In this document: in pieces, positions 23,282 through 30,896 of the stretch
Position numbering within the stretch: the stretch's first letter is position 1
Layout of the letters: each line of letters starts with the position of its first letter
Source: a virus
Direction: 5' to 3' (one strand)
DNA: 57,376 nucleotides
IMG/VR virus record: IMGVR_UViG_3300035698_002427
Coordinates: 1 to 57,376 of that record
Notes under the pieces: model-generated
What the model was told of the DNA's origin: nothing
Databases searched by the model: none
The model's input: the letters and a program-made list of their open reading frames with translations, nothing else
Made by a program: the position numbers and the translations under genes

Positions 23282-24487
23282 TTAATTCCAACGCTTCAGA
23301 AAAACGCGATCCGTCGATCCATACGGGGTATTAAATGCCTCGATGAACGATCCAATATTTCCCGGATGCTCCAAAAATCTCGTTTCGCCCAATTTTCTCA
23401 GTTCTGGCACGATTTGATAATATCTGGACCTGTTTTTCCAAGACAATAATCTGTCAAGGATTGATTCCAATTCATCTACAGTGTCAAACTTCATTGCATC
23501 AGGTGCGGACTCATATGTGATTAAGTTTTGGCAAATACATGGGACTCCCAACATCGCAGCTTCAATAAACTTGATGTCGGATTTAGCCCTATTGAAATTA
23601 TTGGCCTGAAGCGGGGCAATAAATGCTTGCGCTCCGAGAGATGCTAAGAAGTTTGGAAAATCGATTAGTGATTTCCAAGGATGATATTCGATCTGCCCGG
23701 TCTTTATATACTGAGCCAGAGGAGGCGGACAAGCACCCACGAAAATAAATTGATATTTTGCTAAATTATCAACCACAAACTTAATAACATGAGTGAAATC
23801 GTCCTGTTGACCAGTCTTATTTTTCATGTCGAAGTGTGCGCCCGAACCCGCGTAGACAATTCGGGGTCTTTTCTTGTTCTTGTCAAAGGCATTAATAACC
23901 TTATTGTAGTTATATTGATGACCCATCCACCAATGAGGCATAAAGTTTGGAATGACCGTGATCTTTTTCTGACCTGTCTTATCAATATACATATCCCGAA
24001 GGAACTTATTTGTAACGGTGACTTCATCGACCATTCGAATCATATCGATACAGTTTTGTCGAATCTCATCGGAATCAAATCCATGTTTTGATGCATTGTA
24101 ATCGGGGATCTCCTCCCGGAAGACAACGTCATCGGATTCATAAATCATTTTAAATCCCATTTCTGGTTGAATCGACTTCAAATACTCCATGAATTGCTTT
24201 TGGTGGGGGGCAGCCTGTCTCTGGAGAGTAATGCATCTCACATCTCCATAGAATCCCTTCTCATATACCATCTTAGTAAGTTCTGTTACATCCCCAATGC
24301 CACTGTATCTGATATGATTGGCTGCAAATCCTCTCCGATACATCATACATCCATCATTACCGGCATTAAAATTGACATAACGATTACCCAGATCCGTTTT
24401 AGGCCCCGGATTCTTAGTTTTTACTGCGAATGGAGCTTGCCCGAAAGGGGCCGATGGATATGGAGTCGCGAAAGAAGTTGCCAGCAT
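23282..24487 (-). CDS. glycosyltransferase (GT4-like, cyanophage type)
   Basis: 401 residues. A two-domain GT-B protein: MIYESDDVV in the N-terminal half, a linker near 200 (TVIPNFMPHWW), RIVYAGSGAHFDM at the start of the nucleotide-sugar domain, and KSDIKFIEAAMLGVPCICQN (about 330), the Glu-containing donor-binding motif. Homologues beginning MLATSF are common in T4-like cyanophages. The acceptor is unknown. The start codon lies in the 3' arm of a perfect 9-bp hairpin. Confidence 0.8.
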   Translation of the reverse strand: MLATSFATPYPSAPFGQAPFAVKTKNPGPKTDLGNRYVNFNAGNDGCMMYRRGFAANHIRYSGIGDVTELTKMVYEKGFYGDVRCITLQRQAAPHQKQFMEYLKSIQPEMGFKMIYESDDVVFREEIPDYNASKHGFDSDEIRQNCIDMIRMVDEVTVTNKFLRDMYIDKTGQKKITVIPNFMPHWWMGHQYNYNKVINAFDKNKKRPRIVYAGSGAHFDMKNKTGQQDDFTHVIKFVVDNLAKYQFIFVGACPPPLAQYIKTGQIEYHPWKSLIDFPNFLASLGAQAFIAPLQANNFNRAKSDIKFIEAAMLGVPCICQNLITYESAPDAMKFDTVDELESILDRLLSWKNRSRYYQIVPELRKLGETRFLEHPGNIGSFIEAFNTPYGSTDRVFLKRWN

Positions 24488-24504
24488 AGTATAATTATGC
24501 TGGC
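24480..24504 (-). promoter_or_regulatory. hairpin overlapping the start codon of the glycosyltransferase
   Basis: GCCAGCATA (minus 24504-24496) pairs with TATGCTGGC (24488-24480) across a 7-nt loop. ATG 24487-24485 is inside the 3' arm. RNA started far upstream would bury the AUG. RNA started at the nearby promoter would lack the 5' arm. Confidence 0.5.
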
Positions 24505-24520
24505 ATATTTAGATTGTCAA
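24493..24520 (-). promoter_or_regulatory. sigma70-like promoter for the glycosyltransferase
   Basis: Minus strand: TTGACA (24520-24515). At 15-17 bp downstream the possible -10 boxes are CATAAT, ATAATT or TAATTA, 4-6 nt before ATG 24487. The TGA stop of gp46 lies inside the TTGACA. Confidence 0.55.
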
Positions 24521-26319
24521 GAGATTACCCGTCGTGTTGTGTCGTTTTCTTTCTTTAACTCTACCGTCTCCCCGTCCACATGCCGCAATATCTCTTTTCT
24601 ATGAGAAATCACGTAAACACTCAAATTATTTTTATCTATTCTTTCTTTTAAAACGTCAATGAGAAGCTCTAATCCACGGTCGTCAAACGATAGGTCGAAA
24701 ACTTCGTCCATAAACTCCACATTAGAGGAAACCCCGGATATTTTTCTCTTGATATCCTTGAAGGCCCACGCACAAGCGATATCAATAGTTCTACGTTCAC
24801 CCCCAGAGAAGTTCCAGTAAGACATGACCTTTCCCTTACGATTAGTGATCTGTTCGTCGAAATACTCATCAAATTTACAGTGCATTGTCATACCCAAACG
24901 AGTGATATAGCTCTGAATTGAGGCATTTAACATGGCCAAAAGACGCTTAATGATGAAGGATTTGACTCCTTCTTCCCCAAGAATGAACTTGCAGGTGTCC
25001 AAATCGTCCATTTTTTCAACTAAAAGAGCATATTCTACGTCTTCCGATTCTTTTCTAAGTTCGATTTCCTGTATATCGGTTTCAAATGATGTCAAAGATG
25101 TGATCGTATCGTCTTCTTTCAGATTTTCCAACATTTCGTTCAAATTCAAAATCCTATCATCTATGATCCTACAATCTGTTTCAGATTTTTTATGTTTGTT
25201 GAACATTTCTGCGACGGAATCGATTTTTGACTGCACTAGAACTATCTTTGCTTCGATTTTTACGAGCACACTCTCTCGAACCATCAGATCTATTTCAACC
25301 TGACTTATATCTACCCCGCAATTCAGTTTTTCTTGGTCCAATAATTCCAAATGGGTCGCGGGAATATCTTGATAGCATTTATCACATTTCACGATGTCCC
25401 CAATCTCAAGTTTTTGTAGATCGATCTTGAGTAATTTTAATTTTAACTTTAAACCTCCAATTTCAACCATGACATCCGAACGTTTTCCTTTCAACTGCAA
25501 TGACACTTTTTGATATTTCGGCAATTCTACATCAAGCCCATCAATTATAATAATGGGAACTATTTTACGATTGTCTTGCTCGACTGTAATCTTCTTCTGT
25601 AATTCTTCTCTTTTGATCCGCAGATTTTCTTCCCGGTCTTCTATCTGTTTTTTCTGTAATTCCAACTGTTTTCTCAGGACCGAAATACTATTTTCAATTT
25701 CTCCAATCTTGGTTTTAGATATAGATGTTTCCGATTTTGTCTCTTTAATTCTGTCTTTTAAATCCTTCAACATTTTTCCAAAGATTTCCAATGCAAAAAT
25801 ATCCTCAATAAACTTACGTTTTTCTTCGGGCGTCTTTGCCATAAATGACGATTTTTCACTCAGAGACAAAATATCACAGCTTTTAGAAATAGCGGGATTT
25901 GATCCAATCAATTCATGGATATATTTGTTAGTATTTGCAATCGAATCTTTGGAAATGTCCTCCTCAACATCACCAAGTCTGTATAGTTCAACTGAAGATG
26001 GCTTAATTTGGCGAATGATCTTATAGGAGGTCGCAGAACTGTCCGTTTGGATGTCAAATAATAAGGAGATTCGACCCTTTCCCTTTGTCACATTATTGAC
26101 GACAAACTCTTTCTTGATCTCCCGAATAGTAGTTCCAAAAAGGGCATAATAATATGCCTCGATTAAGGCCGATTTTCCCGCCCCATTTTTTCTTTCTGGA
26201 TTATCAACATCAATACCTGTAATCAAATTGAGGGAATCCCCAAAATCAATTGTGATTGCGTCATTTCCAATACTCAGAAAGTTCTGAACTGTAAGCTGTT
26301 TATAAATTACTTTTCGCAT
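24517..26319 (-). CDS. 46: recombination nuclease subunit gp46 (SbcC/Rad50-like)
   Basis: 600 residues from ATG 26319 (T4 560). It has Walker A ERKNGAGKS (about 46-54), a long coiled coil with a KCDKCYQ zinc-hook-like turn near residue 310, ABC signature FSGGERRTID (about 505) and Walker B VEFMDEVFD (about 540). With gp47 it makes the ssDNA ends used in recombination-dependent replication. Its 5' end, ATGCGAAAAGTAATTTATAA, is duplicated 217 bp upstream around a small inserted gene. Confidence 0.9.
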   Translation of the reverse strand: MRKVIYKQLTVQNFLSIGNDAITIDFGDSLNLITGIDVDNPERKNGAGKSALIEAYYYALFGTTIREIKKEFVVNNVTKGKGRISLLFDIQTDSSATSYKIIRQIKPSSVELYRLGDVEEDISKDSIANTNKYIHELIGSNPAISKSCDILSLSEKSSFMAKTPEEKRKFIEDIFALEIFGKMLKDLKDRIKETKSETSISKTKIGEIENSISVLRKQLELQKKQIEDREENLRIKREELQKKITVEQDNRKIVPIIIIDGLDVELPKYQKVSLQLKGKRSDVMVEIGGLKLKLKLLKIDLQKLEIGDIVKCDKCYQDIPATHLELLDQEKLNCGVDISQVEIDLMVRESVLVKIEAKIVLVQSKIDSVAEMFNKHKKSETDCRIIDDRILNLNEMLENLKEDDTITSLTSFETDIQEIELRKESEDVEYALLVEKMDDLDTCKFILGEEGVKSFIIKRLLAMLNASIQSYITRLGMTMHCKFDEYFDEQITNRKGKVMSYWNFSGGERRTIDIACAWAFKDIKRKISGVSSNVEFMDEVFDLSFDDRGLELLIDVLKERIDKNNLSVYVISHRKEILRHVDGETVELKKENDTTRRVIS

Positions 26320-26323
26320 AATA
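26300..26323. repeat. 24-bp direct repeat, copy 1 (gp46 start)
   Basis: A perfect match to 26517-26540. It includes the gp46 start codon and first codons. Confidence 0.9.
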
Positions 26324-26512
26324 ATTGTCACATTTCGGTTGAATACATCCCAAAACTTCTCGACGCCAGATCCACCACCCCCGTCGCTTCAAACTACTCC
26401 CACATATATCACACCTTGTGGACATGTCATCGTAACCCCAACTATTATACACTAGAGAGTTTGGCGGGAATTTTGGTAAATCTCTATCATTCTCGTAATC
26501 GTTATTCTCCAT
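26300..26512 (-). CDS. small zinc-ribbon-like protein in a cassette inserted at the gp46 start
   Basis: 70 residues from ATG 26512 (MENNDYEND). The frame is open further upstream to 26536, but those residues (MRKVIYNQ) are the old gp46 start. RCDICGSSLKRRG...GCIQPKC gives a four-Cys zinc-ribbon pattern. The last codons (NYYAKSNL) are written in the same 24 bp that begin gp46. The cassette is bounded by perfect 24-bp repeats. Function is unknown. Confidence 0.55.
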   Translation of the reverse strand: MENNDYENDRDLPKFPPNSLVYNSWGYDDMSTRCDICGSSLKRRGWWIWRREVLGCIQPKCDNYYAKSNL

Positions 26513-26516
26513 TTGA

Positions 26517-26540
26517 TTATAAATTACTTTTCGCATAATA
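26517..26540. repeat. 24-bp direct repeat, copy 2 (old gp46 start, end of the upstream gene)
   Basis: A perfect copy of 26300-26323. Here it encodes both the last residues of the gene at 26524-26886 and a relic MRKVIYNQ. Confidence 0.9.
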
Positions 26541-26886
26541 CATATTTCTCTAAAATATACTCTTTCGTAAGAACCAAATCCCGCATCCTTGACACATCTG
26601 CTCGATCTACTACAACTTGAACTTGATTATTTTCCAATATTTCTTTAATATAAAGATCCCCCCATCCTACCGGTGGATAAGATTTGTCGTTCCAGACTTG
26701 CCCCACTTTGATTACATCAGCCTTCTTCTCTTCCTCCCTATTTGATTGTATATATCCCGCCACAAGCTTTTCAAGTTTGCCCAAATACTGTAAGGCGTGC
26801 ATGGAATAGTCCTTTTTAACTGACTCTACTATCATAGCAATGTATGAATCAATGACAACTAATTGCCTATTATCCGTGTTTTTCAT
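26524..26886 (-). CDS. hypothetical protein between gp47 and gp46
   Basis: 120 residues. A helical N-terminal half (SVKKDYSMHALQYLGKLEKLV) is followed by a beta-rich part (VGQVWNDKSYPPVGWGDLYIKEI). Not recognised. It overlaps the end of gp47 by 17 bp. Its own end once overlapped the gp46 start directly, which shows where the small cassette inserted. Confidence 0.5.
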   Translation of the reverse strand: MKNTDNRQLVVIDSYIAMIVESVKKDYSMHALQYLGKLEKLVAGYIQSNREEEKKADVIKVGQVWNDKSYPPVGWGDLYIKEILENNQVQVVVDRADVSRMRDLVLTKEYILEKYVLCEK

Positions 26887-27889
26887 ATAGTTCTTTTATT
26901 ATTTTGTCCACTCTCTCTTGTTTTTCTTCTTCTAATTTTAGAAGTTCAATATATTCCTCAAATTGTTCAATCAAATTGACGGAATCTATTTCCTCCATAT
27001 CGTCGATGGTTGTGGTGGTGGTATTATACTCAGTATTGAACTGCCATGGTTTAAACTTTGAAATGTATGCCTGAAACTTTTCAACCTGCTTCTCTGTCAT
27101 CTCTAGATCGATGATCAATTTGACAATATTGTTTTCGAAATCCTCCTTTTTATAAGTCTTGATTTTTGAGGCTATGATTTTCATAAATCTGGGAGAGACT
27201 GTATTCTCCACAAATTCCAGATCCCGAGTGTCAATATCAAGAATATGATACCCCTTGACATTGTTTACGTCGGCAAAGTCCATTGGGAAGGTATTTCCAA
27301 TGTAATTGATCGAACCCTCGTTATAATTCTTCGTATTACGATGATGAAAGTGTCCAGAGAAAACTGCATCCGTTCTTGATGCCAATAGGTCCATAGCTGA
27401 CAATCCCCTATCACAGAGTTTGTAATTATTCATCTTAAAATTCTGGATTTCAAAATGACCGAAAATGTAATCACTTTTTGCGTCATCCAGATCATTATTC
27501 CAAGGAACAAATGAGAGCTTTTTGCCAAAAGCACTTAATGTTAAGTTTTTATCAACAATCGTTAAGTTTTTATGAGCATTCATCAGACCTAAACTATGAA
27601 CATCTGAACGATTCTTATAATATGCATCATGGTTGCCCACTAGCATAATCATATTGAATTTTTCAAACTTCGCAAGAATCTGGGTTGCAACTGTCATTGT
27701 TTGGACAGAAATCTCCGAACGATTATGAAAGAAGTCCCCGAGAAAGAAAATATCCTTAATCTTTTTCGATGTCAAATCCTTCACAATCCAATCGGCCCAA
27801 TCCAGAGCAATTCCATGCCATGCTTCCGAATTTCCATATATTCCCAGATGTAAATCTGAAAACAGTGCTACTTTAGGTTTTGTCAACAT
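26870..27889 (-). CDS. 47: recombination nuclease subunit gp47 (SbcD/Mre11-like)
   Basis: 339 residues, the size of T4 gp47. Metallophosphoesterase motifs in order: FSDLHLG (9-15), FLGDFFHNRSE (about 48), LVGNHDAYY (about 83) and FSGHFHHRN (about 175). It is the nuclease partner of gp46. Its ATG overlaps the end of the next upstream gene. Confidence 0.9.
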   Translation of the reverse strand: MLTKPKVALFSDLHLGIYGNSEAWHGIALDWADWIVKDLTSKKIKDIFFLGDFFHNRSEISVQTMTVATQILAKFEKFNMIMLVGNHDAYYKNRSDVHSLGLMNAHKNLTIVDKNLTLSAFGKKLSFVPWNNDLDDAKSDYIFGHFEIQNFKMNNYKLCDRGLSAMDLLASRTDAVFSGHFHHRNTKNYNEGSINYIGNTFPMDFADVNNVKGYHILDIDTRDLEFVENTVSPRFMKIIASKIKTYKKEDFENNIVKLIIDLEMTEKQVEKFQAYISKFKPWQFNTEYNTTTTTIDDMEEIDSVNLIEQFEEYIELLKLEEEKQERVDKIIKELYEKHG

Positions 27890-28152
27890 GGGTCATCTAC
27901 TATTTCTACTTCAAATTCATTACATCCACAACATTCTCCGTCCCATCTCTCTGCTCCTTCTGGAAAGAGTTTCATTTCATATAGGGTAGAAGAGATTCTA
28001 ATTCCCGACACAACACAAACAAAATTATTACATTCTTCCCATTCTTCCAAAGTCACTCTGACCGTATTGTCGGCCTCACTACCATATGTATATACTTCAG
28101 TTCCTTCTTTGAACCATGTATCAGCTTTAGCTGTTAATTTTACGTATTTCAT
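27883..28152 (-). CDS. small hypothetical protein
   Basis: 89 residues from ATG 28152 (MKYVKLTAKADTWF), 2 nt after the gp55 stop. The C-terminus has a Cys/Trp-rich stretch (WDGECCGCNEFEVEIVDDPC). Similar 'treble' small proteins occur in phage operons. Function is unknown. A longer start at 28170 would lie inside gp55. Confidence 0.5.
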   Translation of the reverse strand: MKYVKLTAKADTWFKEGTEVYTYGSEADNTVRVTLEEWEECNNFVCVVSGIRISSTLYEMKLFPEGAERWDGECCGCNEFEVEIVDDPC

Positions 28153-28154
28153 AA

Positions 28155-28607
28155 TTAATCTTCGTAACAATCACCATCATCACAATCCATCATTGGTTTA
28201 ACATAAACTAAACCACCAGACGAATCTGCCATTTCATTCTCATACATTAATTGTTTATATTCCTCCAGACCATCATGTTGTTTCTTTTCTTTTTTGATTC
28301 GATTTGAAAAAGCATTCCACGCAATCCGATTAAAATATGAAAATGGTTTAAACACAGCCTCCAACTTAAATTTTTTAGATTCTAATGCGGCATACATTTT
28401 GTTAATTGCGTCTCCCACCATCTCATCTTTCCAGGATTTTGTATAATTGAGAAATCGCCAATTATAAGATAACCCTTCCGCAATCTTCATTATATTCTCG
28501 CCCAACTGGTTTGTCATTACATCTGATTCATAATATTCCGCTAATTGTGCTCGAAACTCGTTATCATTAATATAGTACTTGTTTTTTACTTTAGGATTCG
28601 CCTTCAT
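28155..28607 (-). CDS. 55: late-transcription sigma factor (T4 gp55-like)
   Basis: 150 residues from ATG 28607, which overlaps the UvsW stop (TAATG). T4 gp55 has 185. KPFSYFNRIAWNAFSNRIKKEKK (about residues 88-110) is the diagnostic gp55 motif, corresponding to sigma region 2. In T4 it directs host RNA polymerase to TATAAATA late promoters, coupled to the gp45 clamp. This agrees with the many TAAATA boxes in the window. The acidic tail (MDCDDGDCYED) may be the polymerase-binding or regulatory end. Confidence 0.85.
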   Translation of the reverse strand: MKANPKVKNKYYINDNEFRAQLAEYYESDVMTNQLGENIMKIAEGLSYNWRFLNYTKSWKDEMVGDAINKMYAALESKKFKLEAVFKPFSYFNRIAWNAFSNRIKKEKKQHDGLEEYKQLMYENEMADSSGGLVYVKPMMDCDDGDCYED

Positions 28608-30028
28608 TATAATTGTATTTCCACTCTGGAACATTCAATCTGTTCCTCTCTATAAAATGCTATGCGTTCTTCCACATGTCTCTCTGAATATTTCAGATTG
28701 TCATATATGTCAAAAATGATTAACTTCTTTTTGTTTTCATGTAGTCGCAATCCTCGACCCACAGATTGAATGGTGCGGATAAAACTTTTGCCCCCATTTA
28801 CGAATATAACATGGTGGAGGTTCTTGATATTAATTCCAATCGAAAATATAGATGACATGGCAACACAAACAACATTGTCATCTTTCTCCATTTGATCTAT
28901 GATTTGTTGTCTCTCTTCTACGGGCATATCCCCTGATACGAAGTATCCTACCTTAGAGGGCGCATACTCTTGTATTATTCGTAATAATTCTTCTCCATGT
29001 GCAATTCTATTAACAAGTATAAGCGTATTTTTTGGTAATTTACTCGCCACATTGACCATCATCATGTTTCTTTCCAAAGAGTCAAAAACATATTCAATTT
29101 CATCTTTATATGGCATCTTTTTTACATTATGCTTACATTTGATCATTCGAACTATGACATTTGAGAGAAATCCCTCATCTCGGAGTTCTTTTGAGTTCTT
29201 TTCATAAATGACAGGGCCGAATGTGCCTATGATTTTCCACTCGTCTATTTTATCTTTTGGAAGTGTTCCCGTGAAACCAAACTTGTGATTTGTCTTAATT
29301 TTTGAGAGAAGTTTTGTGAGAACATTAACACTGCGAATTTTATGACACTCATCTGCCAAAACAACATCGACTTCGGGAATCCATTTAAAGTTCCCAAATT
29401 GGGAACAAAAATTTTCAGAATTGACAATAACAACTTGAGTATCTTGTAATTCATCTGTTCCCGTCCACCCAGAATATGAAAATGTCACGTCATAATTTTT
29501 AAAGTCATTGACAAGTTGATTTACAAGACCTAAACCGGGAACGACCACGACACATTTAAAATCTGGATTGAATGCGTTCCAATTTTCTAAAAGAGAAGCT
29601 TGCAGAAGACTCTTGCCCGAACCAGTTGCCATCACAATCGTCCCACAGCCCATCTCGAAGGCGCTTGAAAGGGCGTCTGCTTGGTAAGGACGCAAAGACA
29701 GGGAAAGGTCGTCAAAAAGGTCCACAGTTGCCAATCCTGATTCCAATCTATTTGTAAATTCATTGCTATAGGTGATTTCTGTGATCTGTTCTTCGAGAAG
29801 AAATTTTACAATTTCCTTCCACATCCCAAAATCAAATAATCCATTTTCTCCAATAACATATAACCGGGTGGGAACTCTTTTATTAGATCCCATTGCTTTT
29901 AGTTTTCTATTAGCATGAACCGCATCATCATTATACACAGAAAAATGATTACGAACCATCCGGAAAATTGATTCCTCGCATGTCAATTTTCCTTTTCTAT
30001 AAGTTGAAGTGTAATCAAAAAAGACCAT
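28607..30028 (-). CDS. uvsW: recombination helicase UvsW
   Basis: 473 residues (T4 587). An N-terminal substrate-binding domain comes first. Superfamily 2 motor motifs follow: RPYQADALS (Q-type), MATGSGKSLL (Walker A, about 135), VLADECHKI (DECH, about 228), FGFTGTLPK and QSVGRGLRLHE (motif VI, about 427). It resolves recombination intermediates and R-loops and drives the switch from origin-dependent to recombination-dependent replication. ATG 30028 abuts the UvsY stop. Confidence 0.88.
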   Translation of the reverse strand: MVFFDYTSTYRKGKLTCEESIFRMVRNHFSVYNDDAVHANRKLKAMGSNKRVPTRLYVIGENGLFDFGMWKEIVKFLLEEQITEITYSNEFTNRLESGLATVDLFDDLSLSLRPYQADALSSAFEMGCGTIVMATGSGKSLLQASLLENWNAFNPDFKCVVVVPGLGLVNQLVNDFKNYDVTFSYSGWTGTDELQDTQVVIVNSENFCSQFGNFKWIPEVDVVLADECHKIRSVNVLTKLLSKIKTNHKFGFTGTLPKDKIDEWKIIGTFGPVIYEKNSKELRDEGFLSNVIVRMIKCKHNVKKMPYKDEIEYVFDSLERNMMMVNVASKLPKNTLILVNRIAHGEELLRIIQEYAPSKVGYFVSGDMPVEERQQIIDQMEKDDNVVCVAMSSIFSIGINIKNLHHVIFVNGGKSFIRTIQSVGRGLRLHENKKKLIIFDIYDNLKYSERHVEERIAFYREEQIECSRVEIQL

Positions 30029-30426
30029 TAAAGTTCCCTCATTTCTTTAAGAAGAATGATATTCTTAATATCTTGAGCAATAAACATGATTGCTTTAATT
30101 GTGAGTTCCAAATATTCAATCAGAAAGTCATAATCTTGAATTTTTTCATTAATGTCTGTAAGATTAGTTGAATTGTCAATATCATCGAGTATTTTCTTGT
30201 TGATGACAATCGCTACAGGAGATTCTTTGATTAATTTCGATATTGCATCATTACGAAGACTTCTCTTTTTCTTAAAGAGTTTCATTCTAACAATTTTAGC
30301 ATCCGTCATCCGAGAAATCCAAATATGTTTTTCATATGGGATTCTCTTGGCCCGATCATCCAAATTCATATCGGTGATTGTCACTAATTCTGAATATTCT
30401 CTTTTATATTGTTCGTATAGTTCCAT
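30028..30426 (-). CDS. uvsY: recombination mediator UvsY
   Basis: 132 residues (T4 137). The pattern KHIWISRMTDAKIVRMKLFKKKR...DINEKIQDYDFLIEYLELTIKAIMFIAQDIKNII matches the UvsY layout, with a basic DNA-binding first half and a C-terminal oligomerisation helix. Its position next to uvsW is as in T4. It loads UvsX on gp32-coated ssDNA. The promoter at 30442-30469 gives a leader of about 8 nt. Confidence 0.75.
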   Translation of the reverse strand: MELYEQYKREYSELVTITDMNLDDRAKRIPYEKHIWISRMTDAKIVRMKLFKKKRSLRNDAISKLIKESPVAIVINKKILDDIDNSTNLTDINEKIQDYDFLIEYLELTIKAIMFIAQDIKNIILLKEMREL

Positions 30427-30441
30427 GTACTTGATAGGTCT

Positions 30442-30469
30442 ATTATAAATAATAATATGGGAATGTCAA
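30442..30469 (-). promoter_or_regulatory. sigma70-like promoter of the uvsY-uvsW-55 operon
   Basis: Minus strand: TTGACA (30469-30464), 16 bp, TATAAT (30447-30442), 15 nt, ATG 30426. The -35 lies inside the first codons of the plus-strand gene at 30457. The -10 overlaps a plus-strand late promoter. Confidence 0.75.
30444..30451 (+). promoter_or_regulatory. perfect T4 late promoter TATAAATA, 5 nt before ATG 30457
   Basis: TATAAATA is the exact T4 late consensus. It is followed by 5 nt (ATAAT) and ATG. It overlaps the early minus-strand -10 box. Confidence 0.75.
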
Positions 30470-30708
30470 TAGCAGATCGAGAAATACTTGAAAAAATATA
30501 TTTAGAGAAAATATTAATTGAAATGGATGTCAATAGTATTATGGGAGGAGACCCCACACACGGAGGCGATTTCGACAATGAAGATGATTATGCTACTGGG
30601 GATAATCGTATCCCAAAAATCTTGGGTAAAGTTCAAACCCGAAAAGGGACGGCGAAAAAGAAGAAAAAACGCTCAAAAAAATCAAGTACGTACAATGGTA
30701 AGAAGTAG
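30457..30708 (+). CDS. small basic-tailed protein, possible packaged protein
   Basis: 83 residues. The N-terminal helix, to about residue 22 (EKIYLEKILIE|MD), ends in an L-x-E-like site. An acidic Gly/Asp region follows, then a very basic Lys tail (KKKKKRSKKSS) suited to DNA binding. It could be a packaged internal protein. The assignment rests on composition, leader and the perfect late promoter. Confidence 0.5.
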   Translation: MGMSIADREILEKIYLEKILIEMDVNSIMGGDPTHGGDFDNEDDYATGDNRIPKILGKVQTRKGTAKKKKKRSKKSSTYNGKK

Positions 30709-30825
30709 TACATCAAAGTATGTATAATGTAAATACATAGTAAATAATTGTACGTACAATATTACATTATGGAAACCATTCTTTTCTTTTTTCTTAAGCC
30801 TTAAGGGAGCCCCCCTACCCCCCAT
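30682..30825 (-). CDS. possible 47-residue leaderless ORF or small RNA
   Basis: From ATG 30825 the minus strand encodes 47 residues, with a basic middle (LRLKKKEKNG) and a hydrophobic C-terminal part, to TGA 30684-30682. The promoter upstream is excellent (30831-30859). The composition is not convincingly protein-like, and the region has inverted repeats, so a small RNA is equally possible. Confidence 0.25.
   Translation of the reverse strand: MGGRGAPLRLKKKEKNGFHNVILYVQLFTMYLHYTYFDVLLLTIVRT
30686..30772. repeat. GTACGTACAAT direct repeat and ATAATGTA inverted repeat
   Basis: GTACGTACAAT, itself containing the palindrome GTACGTAC, occurs at 30686-30696 and 30750-30760. ATAATGTA near 30724 can pair with TACATTAT near 30763. 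It lies just before a SegE-like nuclease gene. Confidence 0.5.
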
Positions 30826-30830
30826 AGATT

Positions 30831-30859
30831 TATTTAAACACAGAAAATAGAATTGTCAA
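30831..30859 (-). promoter_or_regulatory. promoter with TTGACA and TAAATA in the 30.7-30.9 kb spacer
   Basis: Minus strand: TTGACA (30859-30854), 17 bp, TAAATA (30836-30831), 5 nt, ATG 30825. It points leftward into a short ORF. Confidence 0.5.
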
Positions 30860-30885
30860 CCCCTTGAAATGAAATAAATTAATAA

Positions 30886-30891
30886 TAAATA
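30886..30891 (+). promoter_or_regulatory. late-type box TAAATA, 5 nt before ATG 30897
   Basis: TAAATA, 5 nt (AAAGA), ATG of the SegE-like gene. Confidence 0.55.
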
Positions 30892-30896
30892 AAAGA

